Part shown: positions 1 to 5,980 of the stretch, piece after piece
How positions within the stretch are numbered: the stretch's first letter is position 1
How the letters are laid out: each line of letters starts with the position of its first letter
Assembly: GCA_014729735.1 (NCBI GenBank)
Contig: WJJN01000226.1
Location: 1 to 6,763 of the forward strand
Reading direction: 5' to 3'
DNA: 6,763 nt
Origin: Candidatus Zhuqueibacterota bacterium
GTDB lineage: Bacteria > Zhuqueibacterota > Zhuqueibacteria > Thermofontimicrobiales > Thiofontviventaceae
Made by a program: the position numbers and the translations under genes
Notes under the pieces: generated by a model
Databases searched by the model: none
What the model saw: only the letters and a program-made list of their open reading frames with translations
Told to the model about the DNA's origin: nothing

Positions 1-2088
1 GGCATGAAATGTCCCGGAGCCCAGTCCGTCGATGTTCATACGAAATGTATTGAAATTGTATTTATCCAGATTCCTTGTTGCAATCCGGTCGAATTTGCTG
101 AAGTCGAGGCGGACTGAAAGCGAACGTTTATCCACGGTCTTCTTAACGCTGGCGCCATAAAACGGGTCATAAGGTGTAATTCGATGATCGGCAAAACTTT
201 GATAATACTTGTCGATCACCTGGCGCATTTGTGCTTCGTTTTTCAAATGATGGTACAATCGAACCAGTTGCGGGGCAAAGCCAAATGACGTTTTCACATG
301 GGTTTCTTCCGGTAACGCAAAATCCCAAACATGAAGTTCAACAGGAACAGCCTGTGTCCAATCCTGAGCTTGCAGTTCTATCGCGCCCTCATAATCTCCG
401 GCTGCCGCATCTGCCGGAATTTTTATCTGAATCCATAGAGGCTGATTTTGTCCCTGTGCTACCGAAAAGCTGCCTTCCAGTTCCGGCAACGGATCGGGCC
501 ACTCTGCAGGCATTCCAACAGCATCGGATGACACTTTTACCGGCACATAATCCACCATCAAAATCTGTACATGATCTGCAGGAATCATAATTCCATTTTT
601 GCCTTTCAAATCCGAAACAGTTGCCCGGACATTTTTCAGTGGCTGTTCCGCCCGCAAAACGAGCTGCGCCGCTTCATACTCATTTCGTGCCGCGTGTATT
701 TGAATTGCATCAGATTTTCCGGTTTTCGGCATGTCCCGGTACTTGCCTATTTTACGTACCGCATCGGTCCACCACAATCCCACTTTCTCCGAGGAGTACA
801 GCAGATTGCCATAATCTTCCAGTTCAAGATAGGGAACCTGGATATTCGCCTGAGCCACGAAGGCTTCGCCCCACGCCCCGCGGCGTTTCACAGAAAGCTT
901 TCGTGAAGAAGAGACAGATATTTCATTTTCCACCGGCACCTCGACATTTACTGATTTTCCCGCATCGATCCTGACAGTCTTTCGGGCTCGTTTGCCGTCC
1001 GCATCGAAATCGATCTCATACGTCTGAGCACGGTTCGTCTTATTTTGCACCTTCACCACAGCAGATTGCCGCTTGCCAGGCTTCACTGACCCCAGCGATT
1101 CGAATTGAACCGCCACATCCTTATCTTGCTGCATGATATTAATGAACTGAGTACTACCGACTAAATCGGCTGATTTTCTGTTGAGCGTTGCCTGGTATTC
1201 ATAATTATAAATCTGCATCCGTGCGTTATCACCTGTTGCCCGTAGCCGGATGTAAATTTCATCCGTCGGATAAAGAACCTTCGGGATCGAAAATGTCCGC
1301 TGTTCTCTCGCCCGAATCGAACCGACCGCTACCCATCTGGCGCCATCCACACTTGCTTCTACGGTACATTGTCCGTCGACATAATACGCCACATTGATTT
1401 TCACAGTGCCGCTGCTTTGATTTTTAGCTCCATCGCCAATCTCATGCCGGAATATGACGTAATCCCCCAGATACAGATCGTAACGGTTCGTGTTAAAATA
1501 TGCATCGTGCCGGTAATGATAGCGGGCGAAATTACTTTCATAGCCCTTAAAATTCGACAGCGCCTCATACACCCCATCCCGAATTCGCTCGCCGCTGCCT
1601 AATTTATAATCATTTTGTACAATATACACCGGCTGCACCGGATGAATTTGGATATTCCTGAACCAGACAGTTCCTCTCACCCGCCACTGACCGAACTTCA
1701 AATAAGAGCCGGCAGTTTTTTCCGGGGTCTCAAATACAAATTCTTTTTTCTCCCAATTTCCTTTCACCCACACATCCCGATTAACGAGATTCGATCCAAT
1801 GAGAATATGAGTTCCGGTAGCTCCGGTACCTGTTCTCACTTTGACGGACAGCTTATAAGCCGTGTTCGGTTCGAATGGATAATCGAGACGCCAGTAATTT
1901 GTATCTCCCTCCTTGCCGGTCCCCTGAACAGTCAAACATTCTTCACCTGTCTCCGGATCGATCTGCCAACTCCCCTTTCCACCAGAAAGCTCCCAGCCGA
2001 ATCTGTTTTCCAGGTAATTTTGACTTTGCGCGAAGGCAGATAGTGCAATGATTAGCAGTACTATGATAAAAATATGAAAATGTCGCAT
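1..2088 (-). CDS. Secreted multidomain glycoside-hydrolase-123-like protein (C-terminus cut by window edge)
   Basis: An open frame of 696 codons runs without a stop from ATG at 2088 to the window edge, so the C-terminus is missing. The start follows a GGAGA ribosome site (2096-2100). Residues 1-20 form a signal peptide: a short basic N-terminus, a run of I/V/L and an A-F-A cleavage region before QSQ. Residues about 25-150 resemble a CBM4/9-like beta-sandwich, about 155-305 a second jelly-roll-like region, and about 320-388 an Ig-like beta domain. From about 435 the chain (WWTDAVRKIGKYRDM at 439-453, then ARNEYEAAQLVLR) matches my recollection of the GH123 N-terminal domain, ending near HVWDFALPEE (about 586-595). 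The GH123 (formerly DUF4091) catalytic barrel would begin next. The known family removes beta-linked N-acetylgalactosamine, but the catalytic acidic pair is not reached here, so substrate and activity are open. It is probably exported for glycan breakdown. Confidence 0.82.
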   Translation of the reverse strand, partial: MRHFHIFIIVLLIIALSAFAQSQNYLENRFGWELSGGKGSWQIDPETGEECLTVQGTGKEGDTNYWRLDYPFEPNTAYKLSVKVRTGTGATGTHILIGSNLVNRDVWVKGNWEKKEFVFETPEKTAGSYLKFGQWRVRGTVWFRNIQIHPVQPVYIVQNDYKLGSGERIRDGVYEALSNFKGYESNFARYHYRHDAYFNTNRYDLYLGDYVIFRHEIGDGAKNQSSGTVKINVAYYVDGQCTVEASVDGARWVAVGSIRAREQRTFSIPKVLYPTDEIYIRLRATGDNARMQIYNYEYQATLNRKSADLVGSTQFINIMQQDKDVAVQFESLGSVKPGKRQSAVVKVQNKTNRAQTYEIDFDADGKRARKTVRIDAGKSVNVEVPVENEISVSSSRKLSVKRRGAWGEAFVAQANIQVPYLELEDYGNLLYSSEKVGLWWTDAVRKIGKYRDMPKTGKSDAIQIHAARNEYEAAQLVLRAEQPLKNVRATVSDLKGKNGIMIPADHVQILMVDYVPVKVSSDAVGMPAEWPDPLPELEGSFSVAQGQNQPLWIQIKIPADAAAGDYEGAIELQAQDWTQAVPVELHVWDFALPEETHVKTSFGFAPQLVRLYHHLKNEAQMRQVIDKYYQSFADHRITPYDPFYGASVKKTVDKRSLSVRLDFSKFDRIATRNLDKYNFNTFRMNIDGLGSGTFHA

Positions 2089-2135
2089 GATGATTTCTCC
2101 GGTAGAATAAATGGTTGTCTGCCAAAAAACACGAT

Positions 2136-2160
2136 TTCCGAAATTTTATAAATTCCGAAA
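2136..2160. repeat. Two direct copies of TTCCGAAA, 17 bp apart, upstream of the GH123-like gene
   Basis: TTCCGAAA occurs at 2136-2143 and again at 2153-2160, flanking an AT block that contains a TATAAA-like hexamer on the minus strand (2145-2150). The pair lies 48-72 bases upstream of the GH123-like start codon, where a promoter would be expected, so it could be an operator. No good -35 hexamer is visible at the usual distance. The TTCCGAA core also forms part of the palindrome at 2305-2336. The function is inferred from position only. Confidence 0.35.
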
Positions 2161-2241
2161 ATCTAATTTAAACGTATGATTATTAAACGAAGAAGATTGA
2201 AATATTATCCCGAACGTGAAAAGTCTTTTGGGAAAGATTCG

Positions 2242-2267
2242 GTTCTATGAGGTATGAATCATAGAAC
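2242..2267. repeat. 9-bp inverted repeat (hairpin) in the 2089-2339 intergenic gap
   Basis: GTTCTATGA (2242-2250) is exactly complementary to TCATAGAAC (2259-2267), with an 8-base loop. It sits in the gap between the amidohydrolase stop and the GH123-like start. Neither strand has a T-run after it, so it is not a classic intrinsic terminator. It may be an operator or a leader hairpin of the GH123-like gene. The rest of this 250-base gap is AT-rich, with no open frame that I can support. Confidence 0.4.
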
Positions 2268-2304
2268 TCGTAGATTGTCATATTCGAAGTCATGGATGAA
2301 CGAG

Positions 2305-2336
2305 AGATTTCCGAAGTCTCGAGACTTCGGAAATCT
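2305..2336. repeat. Perfect 32-bp palindrome directly after the amidohydrolase stop
   Basis: The left half (2305-2320) is the exact reverse complement of the right half (2321-2336), centred on CTCGAG. As RNA it would form a 14-bp stem with a UCGA loop. In the minus-strand transcript it begins three bases after the TAA stop of the amidohydrolase. A 3'-end-stabilising or transcription-ending role is therefore plausible, although no T-tract follows. Its perfection and freestanding form also fit a dispersed REP-like repeat unit. The sequence alone does not decide between these. Confidence 0.75.
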
Positions 2337-2339
2337 GTA

Positions 2340-3419
2340 TTAAGCAGTAATATTCAAAAACTCTTCGGGATTGGTTTCTGCAATTTGCCAGAAATTATCC
2401 TCTCCGATATAGGAGCGCAAATTCATGGAAAATGCTCGCTCGGATTTATCCATTTCCACCATATAAAAATCCGAGCCATACAGAATACGCGTACGCACTT
2501 TCGGATCGCTCAGAATCACGCTCAGCACGGGTAATAGTTCGTATTCATGCATGGTGTAAGAAACATCTGAAAATATATTGTTGCTTTCCCTGATCAAATC
2601 GATAATCGCAGAAAACCAGCTTTTTTCGGTTTCTTCGTACCATGGAGTCACCAGATAATTCTTCACCTCGGGACCACCTCCCAGATGCGCCAGATCGATC
2701 TTCACATCCGGATACCTATCCAGCACATAGCGGTAATTATCAGGATGGGCGAAACTAAGTTTGACCTCATCTTCATTTTTAAATTCAACGCCAGTCTTTG
2801 GATGCGATTTGATCTGTTTGCTCATTTTTGCATGGGTCTTGATGCCGCCCTTCGAACAATGGGAAATAATCGGAATTTTGTTGGATTGGGCATATTCATA
2901 AACTTCATCCAATCCTCTATCAAACGGATAAAAGCCAAGCGGCGGATACATTTTGATTCCCGCAAAATGATGTTCCTCGATATATTCTTTTACCAGATCA
3001 CCGATATTTTTCCGCCGCGGATCAACGCAGATAAAGGGGTAAATCCGTTCGCGATAATGTTCGTCCTTTTTCAATTCGGCAAGCTCTTCGATTTGGGAGA
3101 GAAGAGATTTCGGCGATTTGCCTGCATCCATAAAATCGAAATCCACCGACAATAAGACATACTTTGTGGTCTGGGGATAAAATCCGCTGAGCAGATTGAA
3201 AATTTCCTGCTGAGATTGATAATTTCCAATATTCATAAATGCAGCATAACGGTCAAAAATATCATCATTGCTTCGGGGATTCAAGCGGTTCAACAATCTA
3301 CCCAATTTCTGACTGAACTTTTGCTGCGACAAAAACCGGATAAGTCCGAATGGTAAAAATTGTTCGGGCACACACTGATTGGTAAATATGTGTGCATGAC
3401 AATTGTAAATTGTACGCAT
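2340..3419 (-). CDS. Amidohydrolase, Amidohydro_2 (metal-dependent TIM-barrel) family
   Basis: This is a 359-residue protein without a signal peptide, so cytoplasmic, and of normal length for the Amidohydro_2 family (PF04909, which includes ACMSD-like decarboxylases and lactone or amide hydrolases). Barrel landmarks appear in order: the HxH metal pair H8-A-H10 at the first strand, GIK (K156), the SHC histidine (H187), FAHP (H225), LAHLGG (H245) and the C-terminal metal-binding aspartate in YGSDF (D317). All expected metal ligands are present, so an active enzyme is likely. The exact substrate cannot be read from the sequence. The start is supported by AGGAG (3427-3431), seven bases upstream of ATG. 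The stop TAA is followed at once by a 32-bp palindrome. No neighbour gives a clear pathway. Confidence 0.88.
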   Translation of the reverse strand: MRTIYNCHAHIFTNQCVPEQFLPFGLIRFLSQQKFSQKLGRLLNRLNPRSNDDIFDRYAAFMNIGNYQSQQEIFNLLSGFYPQTTKYVLLSVDFDFMDAGKSPKSLLSQIEELAELKKDEHYRERIYPFICVDPRRKNIGDLVKEYIEEHHFAGIKMYPPLGFYPFDRGLDEVYEYAQSNKIPIISHCSKGGIKTHAKMSKQIKSHPKTGVEFKNEDEVKLSFAHPDNYRYVLDRYPDVKIDLAHLGGGPEVKNYLVTPWYEETEKSWFSAIIDLIRESNNIFSDVSYTMHEYELLPVLSVILSDPKVRTRILYGSDFYMVEMDKSERAFSMNLRSYIGEDNFWQIAETNPEEFLNITA

Positions 3420-3460
3420 ATTTGCTCTCCTTTTCTAAACACGATACTGAGAGCAAATAT
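3418..3460. promoter_or_regulatory. Perfect 12-bp inverted repeat bracketing the amidohydrolase leader
   Basis: ATATTTGCTCTC at 3418-3429 is exactly complementary to GAGAGCAAATAT at 3449-3460, with 19 bases between. On the minus strand the downstream arm covers part of the AGGAG ribosome site and the first two bases of the start codon. The upstream arm overlaps the end of the TATAAT-like -10 box. If transcription starts further upstream, the hairpin would hide the ribosome site. If it starts from the visible -10 box, most of the upstream arm is not transcribed and the repeat is better read as a DNA operator. Confidence 0.6.
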
Positions 3461-3464
3461 TATA
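3459..3464 (-). promoter_or_regulatory. -10 box TATAAT for the amidohydrolase gene
   Basis: A consensus TATAAT on the minus strand lies 39 bases upstream of the start codon and would place the transcript start near 3452. The matching -35 region is poor: TTGTTT at 3480-3485 gives only a 15-base spacer. The promoter may therefore depend on an activator, or use a different -35 element. It touches the inverted repeat at 3418-3460. Confidence 0.5.
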
Positions 3465-3680
3465 CCTTTTTTATTTTAAAAACAATTCATTAGAGCAGAT
3501 TTCCGGAACAACCGAAGAAATCGATATTTTCCGGGGAATTGATTTGATGATTGGATCAAAAATGCGATAGACACGTTTCGATTAAATGAGACACTAAAAT
3601 GGGACAGTTGATCACTGTCACGAGTTAAGATAATGGAAGGCTCCATGTCGAGGTAATTCAGAAGCTTCTTTCCAATCAAA
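3465..3680. other. Intergenic stretch without a supported gene
   Basis: About 215 bases separate the amidohydrolase promoter from the end of the small membrane protein gene. A 67-codon frame on the minus strand (3476-3679) starts with TTG, has no ribosome site and resembles no family I know, so it is not called as a gene. Near 3570-3625 the segment holds several short GACAC/GACAG motifs and a GACAGT/ACTGTC dyad around TGATC (3603-3619). These could be remnants of an insertion-sequence end, but there is no transposase and no matching second end. Confidence 0.4.
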
Positions 3681-3698
3681 GGATTAAAGCAATAATCC
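3681..3698 (-). terminator. Weak hairpin terminator after the small membrane protein gene
   Basis: GGATTA and TAATCC form a 6-bp stem with a 6-base loop. It begins directly after the TAG stop (3699-3701) and is followed on the minus strand by TTTGATT. The position suits a terminator, but the stem is short and the T-run is only three, so read-through into the downstream region is likely. Confidence 0.35.
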
Positions 3699-3965
3699 CT
3701 AATCCCGCTTCAAAATCTTTGACAAATTACTTTTGGTTTTGGAAATCCATTGTTTAAAAGACCGGATGCCTTCCGGTCCTGATAAAAATGCTCCCAGTCC
3801 GAACATAAACCAACTGATGCCGTACAACCCGGCACCATAAGCATAATATACAGAATTATGTGTCTTTACCGCCACCGTTCCTGAAAGAACAACTCCGATA
3901 AATCCCACAGGATAATTCAGTATTATCAACAAAATTCCGGCTAAAAACTTCAGTCTGTTTTTCAT
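3699..3965 (-). CDS. Small two-helix inner membrane protein, unknown function
   Basis: The protein has 88 residues. The first hydrophobic helix spans about 6-28 (with a proline at 18) and the second about 41-62. The short loop between them contains KTHNS. The C-terminal tail from about 66 is rich in Lys/Arg and should stay in the cytoplasm, which places the N-terminus in the cytoplasm too. The GISWFMFGLGAFLSGPEG stretch around 49-66 looks conserved in style, but I cannot name a family. The start is supported by AGGAAAG about five bases upstream of ATG, and a plausible promoter lies at 4012-4040. It appears monocistronic, with a weak hairpin after the stop. It is likely a real gene because start, ribosome site, promoter and membrane topology agree. 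Confidence 0.72.
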   Translation of the reverse strand: MKNRLKFLAGILLIILNYPVGFIGVVLSGTVAVKTHNSVYYAYGAGLYGISWFMFGLGAFLSGPEGIRSFKQWISKTKSNLSKILKRD

Positions 3966-4011
3966 CTACTTTCCTGGTGAATCGTGTTGTCGTTTTTGCA
4001 ATAGAACCTAT

Positions 4012-4040
4012 ACTATAATAAAATAAATCCAAAAAAACAA
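4012..4040 (-). promoter_or_regulatory. Promoter of the small membrane protein gene
   Basis: On the minus strand TTGTTT (4035-4040) and TATAGT (4012-4017) are separated by exactly 17 bases. This predicts a transcript start near 4005 and a leader of about 40 bases before the ATG at 3965. The -10 hexamer matches the sigma-70 consensus at five of six positions. The -35 hexamer matches only in its TTG. Confidence 0.5.
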
Positions 4041-4079
4041 GCTAATATTTTATCGGATCGAAAAAACCGATAGTTTAGC
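4041..4079. repeat. Imperfect hairpin upstream of the membrane protein promoter
   Basis: TATCGG (4051-4056) pairs with CCGATA (4067-4072). Outside an internal loop, GCTAA (4041-4045) pairs with TTAGC (4075-4079). It lies in the AT-rich divergent spacer between the minus-strand promoter at 4012-4040 and the plus-strand promoter at 4169-4199. Apart from these elements I see nothing in 3966-4168. Confidence 0.35.
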
Positions 4080-4168
4080 CTGATTTCTTTTTTTCTATAT
4101 CACAATATTTATTAAGCTTAGGCACAGGATAAAATTTTTCACTTTTTGCAGTAAGATCAACTTTTCGC

Positions 4169-4199
4169 TTGACTTATTCGGTTATTTTTGCAATATTAT
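4169..4199 (+). promoter_or_regulatory. Candidate promoter for the structured RNA and Roadblock gene
   Basis: TTGACT (4169-4174) matches the -35 consensus at five of six positions, and TATTAT (4194-4199) matches the -10 box at five of six. The 19-base spacer is longer than ideal. The predicted transcript start, near 4206, coincides with the first strand of the foldable element at 4204-4305, which supports the assignment. Confidence 0.45.
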
Positions 4200-4203
4200 A
4201 GTA

Positions 4204-4305
4204 CCTCCCAAAGGATGTTCAACAAACAAATTGCGAACACTTCCGTGTATCGCGTGTACCCAGGGCATCACGCCCGTACATTTAACACCTTTGGGGGGAT
4301 TTTTT
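4204..4305 (+). ncRNA. Candidate structured RNA (leader or small RNA) ending in a terminator
   Basis: A GC-richer island of about 100 bases stands out in AT-rich surroundings. Its ends pair: CCTCCCAAAGG (4204-4214) with CCTTTGGGGGG (4288-4298), an 11-bp stem with one G-U pair. Six Ts (4300-4305) follow, as in an intrinsic terminator. Inside are a small hairpin TGTTC/GAACA (4216-4220/4235-4239) and a bulged hairpin TGTAC/GTACA (4255-4259/4276-4280) topped by GGGC/GCCC (4263-4266/4272-4275). Together they make a three-way junction. A promoter-like pair lies just upstream, and the Roadblock gene starts 143 bases downstream. It matches no riboswitch class that I recognise. Alternatives are a dispersed repeat or a mobile-element end. 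An 84-codon frame across it (4231-4485) has a TTG start and no ribosome site, and is not called. Confidence 0.45.
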
Positions 4306-4337
4306 GTATGCTTTCTTGAAACTGCAATGCACCCTCC

Positions 4338-4361
4338 TTTAATGAACCTGTCTTCATTAAA
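4338..4361. repeat. 9-bp perfect hairpin between structured RNA and Roadblock gene
   Basis: TTTAATGAA (4338-4346) is exactly complementary to TTCATTAAA (4353-4361), with a 6-base loop CCTGTC. On the plus strand an A-run follows rather than Ts, so it is not a terminator for rightward transcription. It lies in the long leader of the Roadblock gene, about 90 bases before the start codon. Confidence 0.4.
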
Positions 4362-4448
4362 AAATTCAGCAAAACTATCGCGTAATATGTATTATGTAAT
4401 TGAACAAATACAAAATAATTTTACTGATTTTAAAAAAGGAGATTTTAA

Positions 4449-4838
4449 ATGTCAACAAAATCCGAGAAAGTACAAAAATTATTAGAAAAATTTTCTAATG
4501 AGCTGCAGGGATTAATTGCAACCGGCATAACCGACAATGAAACCGGGATGGTAATTGCTGGTGTTATTAAGGACCAAAAATTTAATATCGACAATGCAGG
4601 ATCCCTTTTTACAGAATCTTACTTAAAGGTTTCAAAGGCAGTAGAAATTATGCAGGGCGGGAATCTTAAAGAAATACTTATCACCAGTGATAATCAGTTC
4701 CATATATTGACCTCGCTTTGTAATGGTAAATATCATCACGGGGTATGCGTTGATTCGCAACAGGTTCTAATTGGCTCCCTGAGAACTGCTAGCAGATTGT
4801 ACCACGAAGAAATGGAAAAATTATTGGAAAAATTTTGA
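4449..4838 (+). CDS. Roadblock/LC7-domain protein
   Basis: The 129-residue protein has the Roadblock/LC7 layout. An N-terminal helix (about 3-20) is followed by strands GLIATGITD and GMVIAGVI (about 21-40), a long helix (about 50-69), then LKEILITS, FHILTSL and GVCVD strands (about 73-102) and a C-terminal helix (about 105-128). Proteins of this family (MglB and relatives) usually dimerise and act on Ras-like GTPases of the MglA type, in polarity, motility or signalling. No GTPase gene lies beside it, so its partner is unknown. The start is fixed by AAGGAG about seven bases upstream of ATG, the strongest ribosome site in the window. The encoded KLLEKF occurs near both ends (residues 10-15 and 124-129), and the DNA there is almost identical. 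The family assignment rests on fold pattern and recall of similar sequences. Confidence 0.78.
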   Translation: MSTKSEKVQKLLEKFSNELQGLIATGITDNETGMVIAGVIKDQKFNIDNAGSLFTESYLKVSKAVEIMQGGNLKEILITSDNQFHILTSLCNGKYHHGVCVDSQQVLIGSLRTASRLYHEEMEKLLEKF

Positions 4839-4925
4839 TAGTCCCTGAACTAATCAATAGTGACCGTAACTAACGATTTATTTTAGGTTAAGATATTAAT
4901 AGTTTAGAGATTCGATACCCGAATA

Positions 4926-4956
4926 CTGATTCCATCGTTACTAACGGTGGAATCAG
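4926..4956. repeat. 12-bp hairpin downstream of the Roadblock gene
   Basis: CTGATTCCATCG (4926-4937) pairs with CGGTGGAATCAG (4945-4956), with one G-U pair and a 7-base loop TTACTAA. It begins 88 bases after the Roadblock stop. No T-run follows on either strand, so it may protect the mRNA 3' end or be a factor-dependent stop or a small repeat unit. A related sequence, GTAACTAACGAT, occurs unpaired near 4864-4875. Confidence 0.5.
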
Positions 4957-5461
4957 CGAGAGTAGCATCATGTGCGAAAGAGTCAGACAACTGATCTCTT
5001 TCATCTGCAGTCAACAACCCCATTAACACTCCATAGTACACTCTTTTTTTAAATAAGCGCCTGACGAAAACATTAAAGAGTTATTCTGAACAGCCAGGGG
5101 GAGAGAATGATCACACTCTGTAAAACACAATAAGTTTTGAATTTCTGCTTACAAAATTGACAGGCAGCCTTAATTAATTTAATACCATCAGATTCTTCAG
5201 TTCAGCCAAATGAACATGTATATACTTTTTAGTCGATAAAAATAAAATAGTAATGCTTTTCCACATCCAAAAAAGATGATAAGGCAGACTTGTCTAAGAA
5301 TCATTCAAATTGTCAATTTTGTTATTCATTACAAGCCGGACACTATAATTAAATATTCACATCACTGATTGATCAAAATAGAAAAATTGATTATTTCATC
5401 GCTTCTATCTAAAAAATAGCATCTTGTACAGGAATATTTTTATAGTTATGTCAAAAACATC
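4957..5461. other. AT-rich stretch without a recognisable gene
   Basis: About 500 bases separate the hairpin after the Roadblock gene from the promoter of the toxin-antitoxin module. The only open frames are very short and lack ribosome sites, for example an 18-codon frame from ATG at 4970. A TTGACA hexamer at 5157-5162 has no convincing -10 partner. I see no tRNA, repeat array or insertion-sequence signature. The composition is markedly more AT-rich than the module that follows, consistent with a junction between older spacer and acquired DNA. Confidence 0.5.
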
Positions 5462-5490
5462 TTGATAATTTTACAAATCTTTTGTATGTT
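5462..5490 (+). promoter_or_regulatory. Promoter of the MNT-HEPN module with an internal dyad
   Basis: TTGATA (5462-5467, five of six to consensus) and TATGTT (5485-5490) are separated by 17 bases. This predicts a start near 5497 and a leader of about 46 bases. The dyad TACAAA-TCT-TTTGTA (5472-5486) fills most of the spacer and reaches into the -10 box, exactly where a repressor would block polymerase. The MntA and HepT families have no DNA-binding domain, so any regulator would be another protein or the complex itself. Confidence 0.5.
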
Positions 5491-5542
5491 TAATAACAAA
5501 CTTACAACTTTTAATTAAAATAAAATTAATCTGTTAAAAATA

Positions 5543-5980
5543 ATGCTTCCAATAAAACAACAAATTGATAAATCCGGATTGGCTGACTGGTGCAAAGGAA
5601 ACCGGATTGATCTGTGCATTCTGTTTGGTTCTCATGCCACCGGCAAGGTGCACCCGCGCAGCGACGTGGATCTGGCGATCTACAGCAAAGTCACCGATCT
5701 GATGGCCCTGAAACTGCGATTAATCGGTGAGCTGGAAGATCTGGTTCAGGCTGAAATAGATTTGACGATATTGCACCGGGACATGTCGCCGCTGTTGCTG
5801 CACGAAATCATGTTGAAAGGGAAACCGTTATTTGTGTCCAACCGGGATATTTTTATAGAATGGCAAATGTACGCGATTAAAATGTACGACGATGTCCCCT
5901 TTCTCACAAAATACCAGGATTTGTCTTTAAAAATCAATCGGGAGCGATTTAAACATGTCACCGGAAATAATAAAAAATAA
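5543..5980 (+). CDS. mntA: MntA-type minimal nucleotidyltransferase antitoxin (type VII toxin-antitoxin)
   Basis: The 145-residue protein carries the complete minimal nucleotidyltransferase motif GSX10DXD: G29-S30, then D41-V-D43 within RSDVDLAIY. The third catalytic aspartate is probably D73 in EIDLTIL. In characterised HepT/MntA pairs this enzyme uses ATP to AMPylate the tyrosine of the HEPN RX4HXY motif and so inactivates the toxin. All catalytic residues are present, so it should be active. The antitoxin comes first and overlaps the toxin gene by 26 bases, the typical module order in many of these systems. The ATG has no Shine-Dalgarno site, only A-rich sequence. An in-frame stop at 5516-5518 leaves no better upstream ATG. 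Base composition is GC-richer than the spacer before it. Confidence 0.9.
   Translation: MLPIKQQIDKSGLADWCKGNRIDLCILFGSHATGKVHPRSDVDLAIYSKVTDLMALKLRLIGELEDLVQAEIDLTILHRDMSPLLLHEIMLKGKPLFVSNRDIFIEWQMYAIKMYDDVPFLTKYQDLSLKINRERFKHVTGNNKK

Noticed and set aside
231..2043. Several plus-strand frames of 69-142 codons within 231-2043
   Set aside because: They lie opposite the long minus-strand frame of the GH123-like protein, which has a signal peptide, a ribosome site and family-like sequence throughout.
2685..3155. 156-codon plus-strand frame
   Set aside because: It is a shadow of the amidohydrolase gene, whose metal-binding motifs are intact on the opposite strand.
3570..3625. Repeated GACAC/GACAG motifs resembling an insertion-sequence end
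   Set aside because: No transposase, no second terminal repeat and no target duplication could be found.
3476..3679. 67-codon minus-strand frame between the membrane protein and amidohydrolase genes
   Set aside because: TTG start, no ribosome site, no family resemblance, and it would end inside the amidohydrolase promoter region. A decayed remnant cannot be excluded.
4231..4485. 84-codon plus-strand frame crossing the structured element and overlapping the Roadblock start
   Set aside because: It starts with TTG without a ribosome site, overlaps a well-supported gene in another frame and runs through a region with strong base-pairing. It looks like a chance frame.
5157..5185. TTGACA at 5157 as a promoter
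   Set aside because: The only sequence at the right distance (TAATAC) is a poor -10 box, and no gene follows for over 350 bases.
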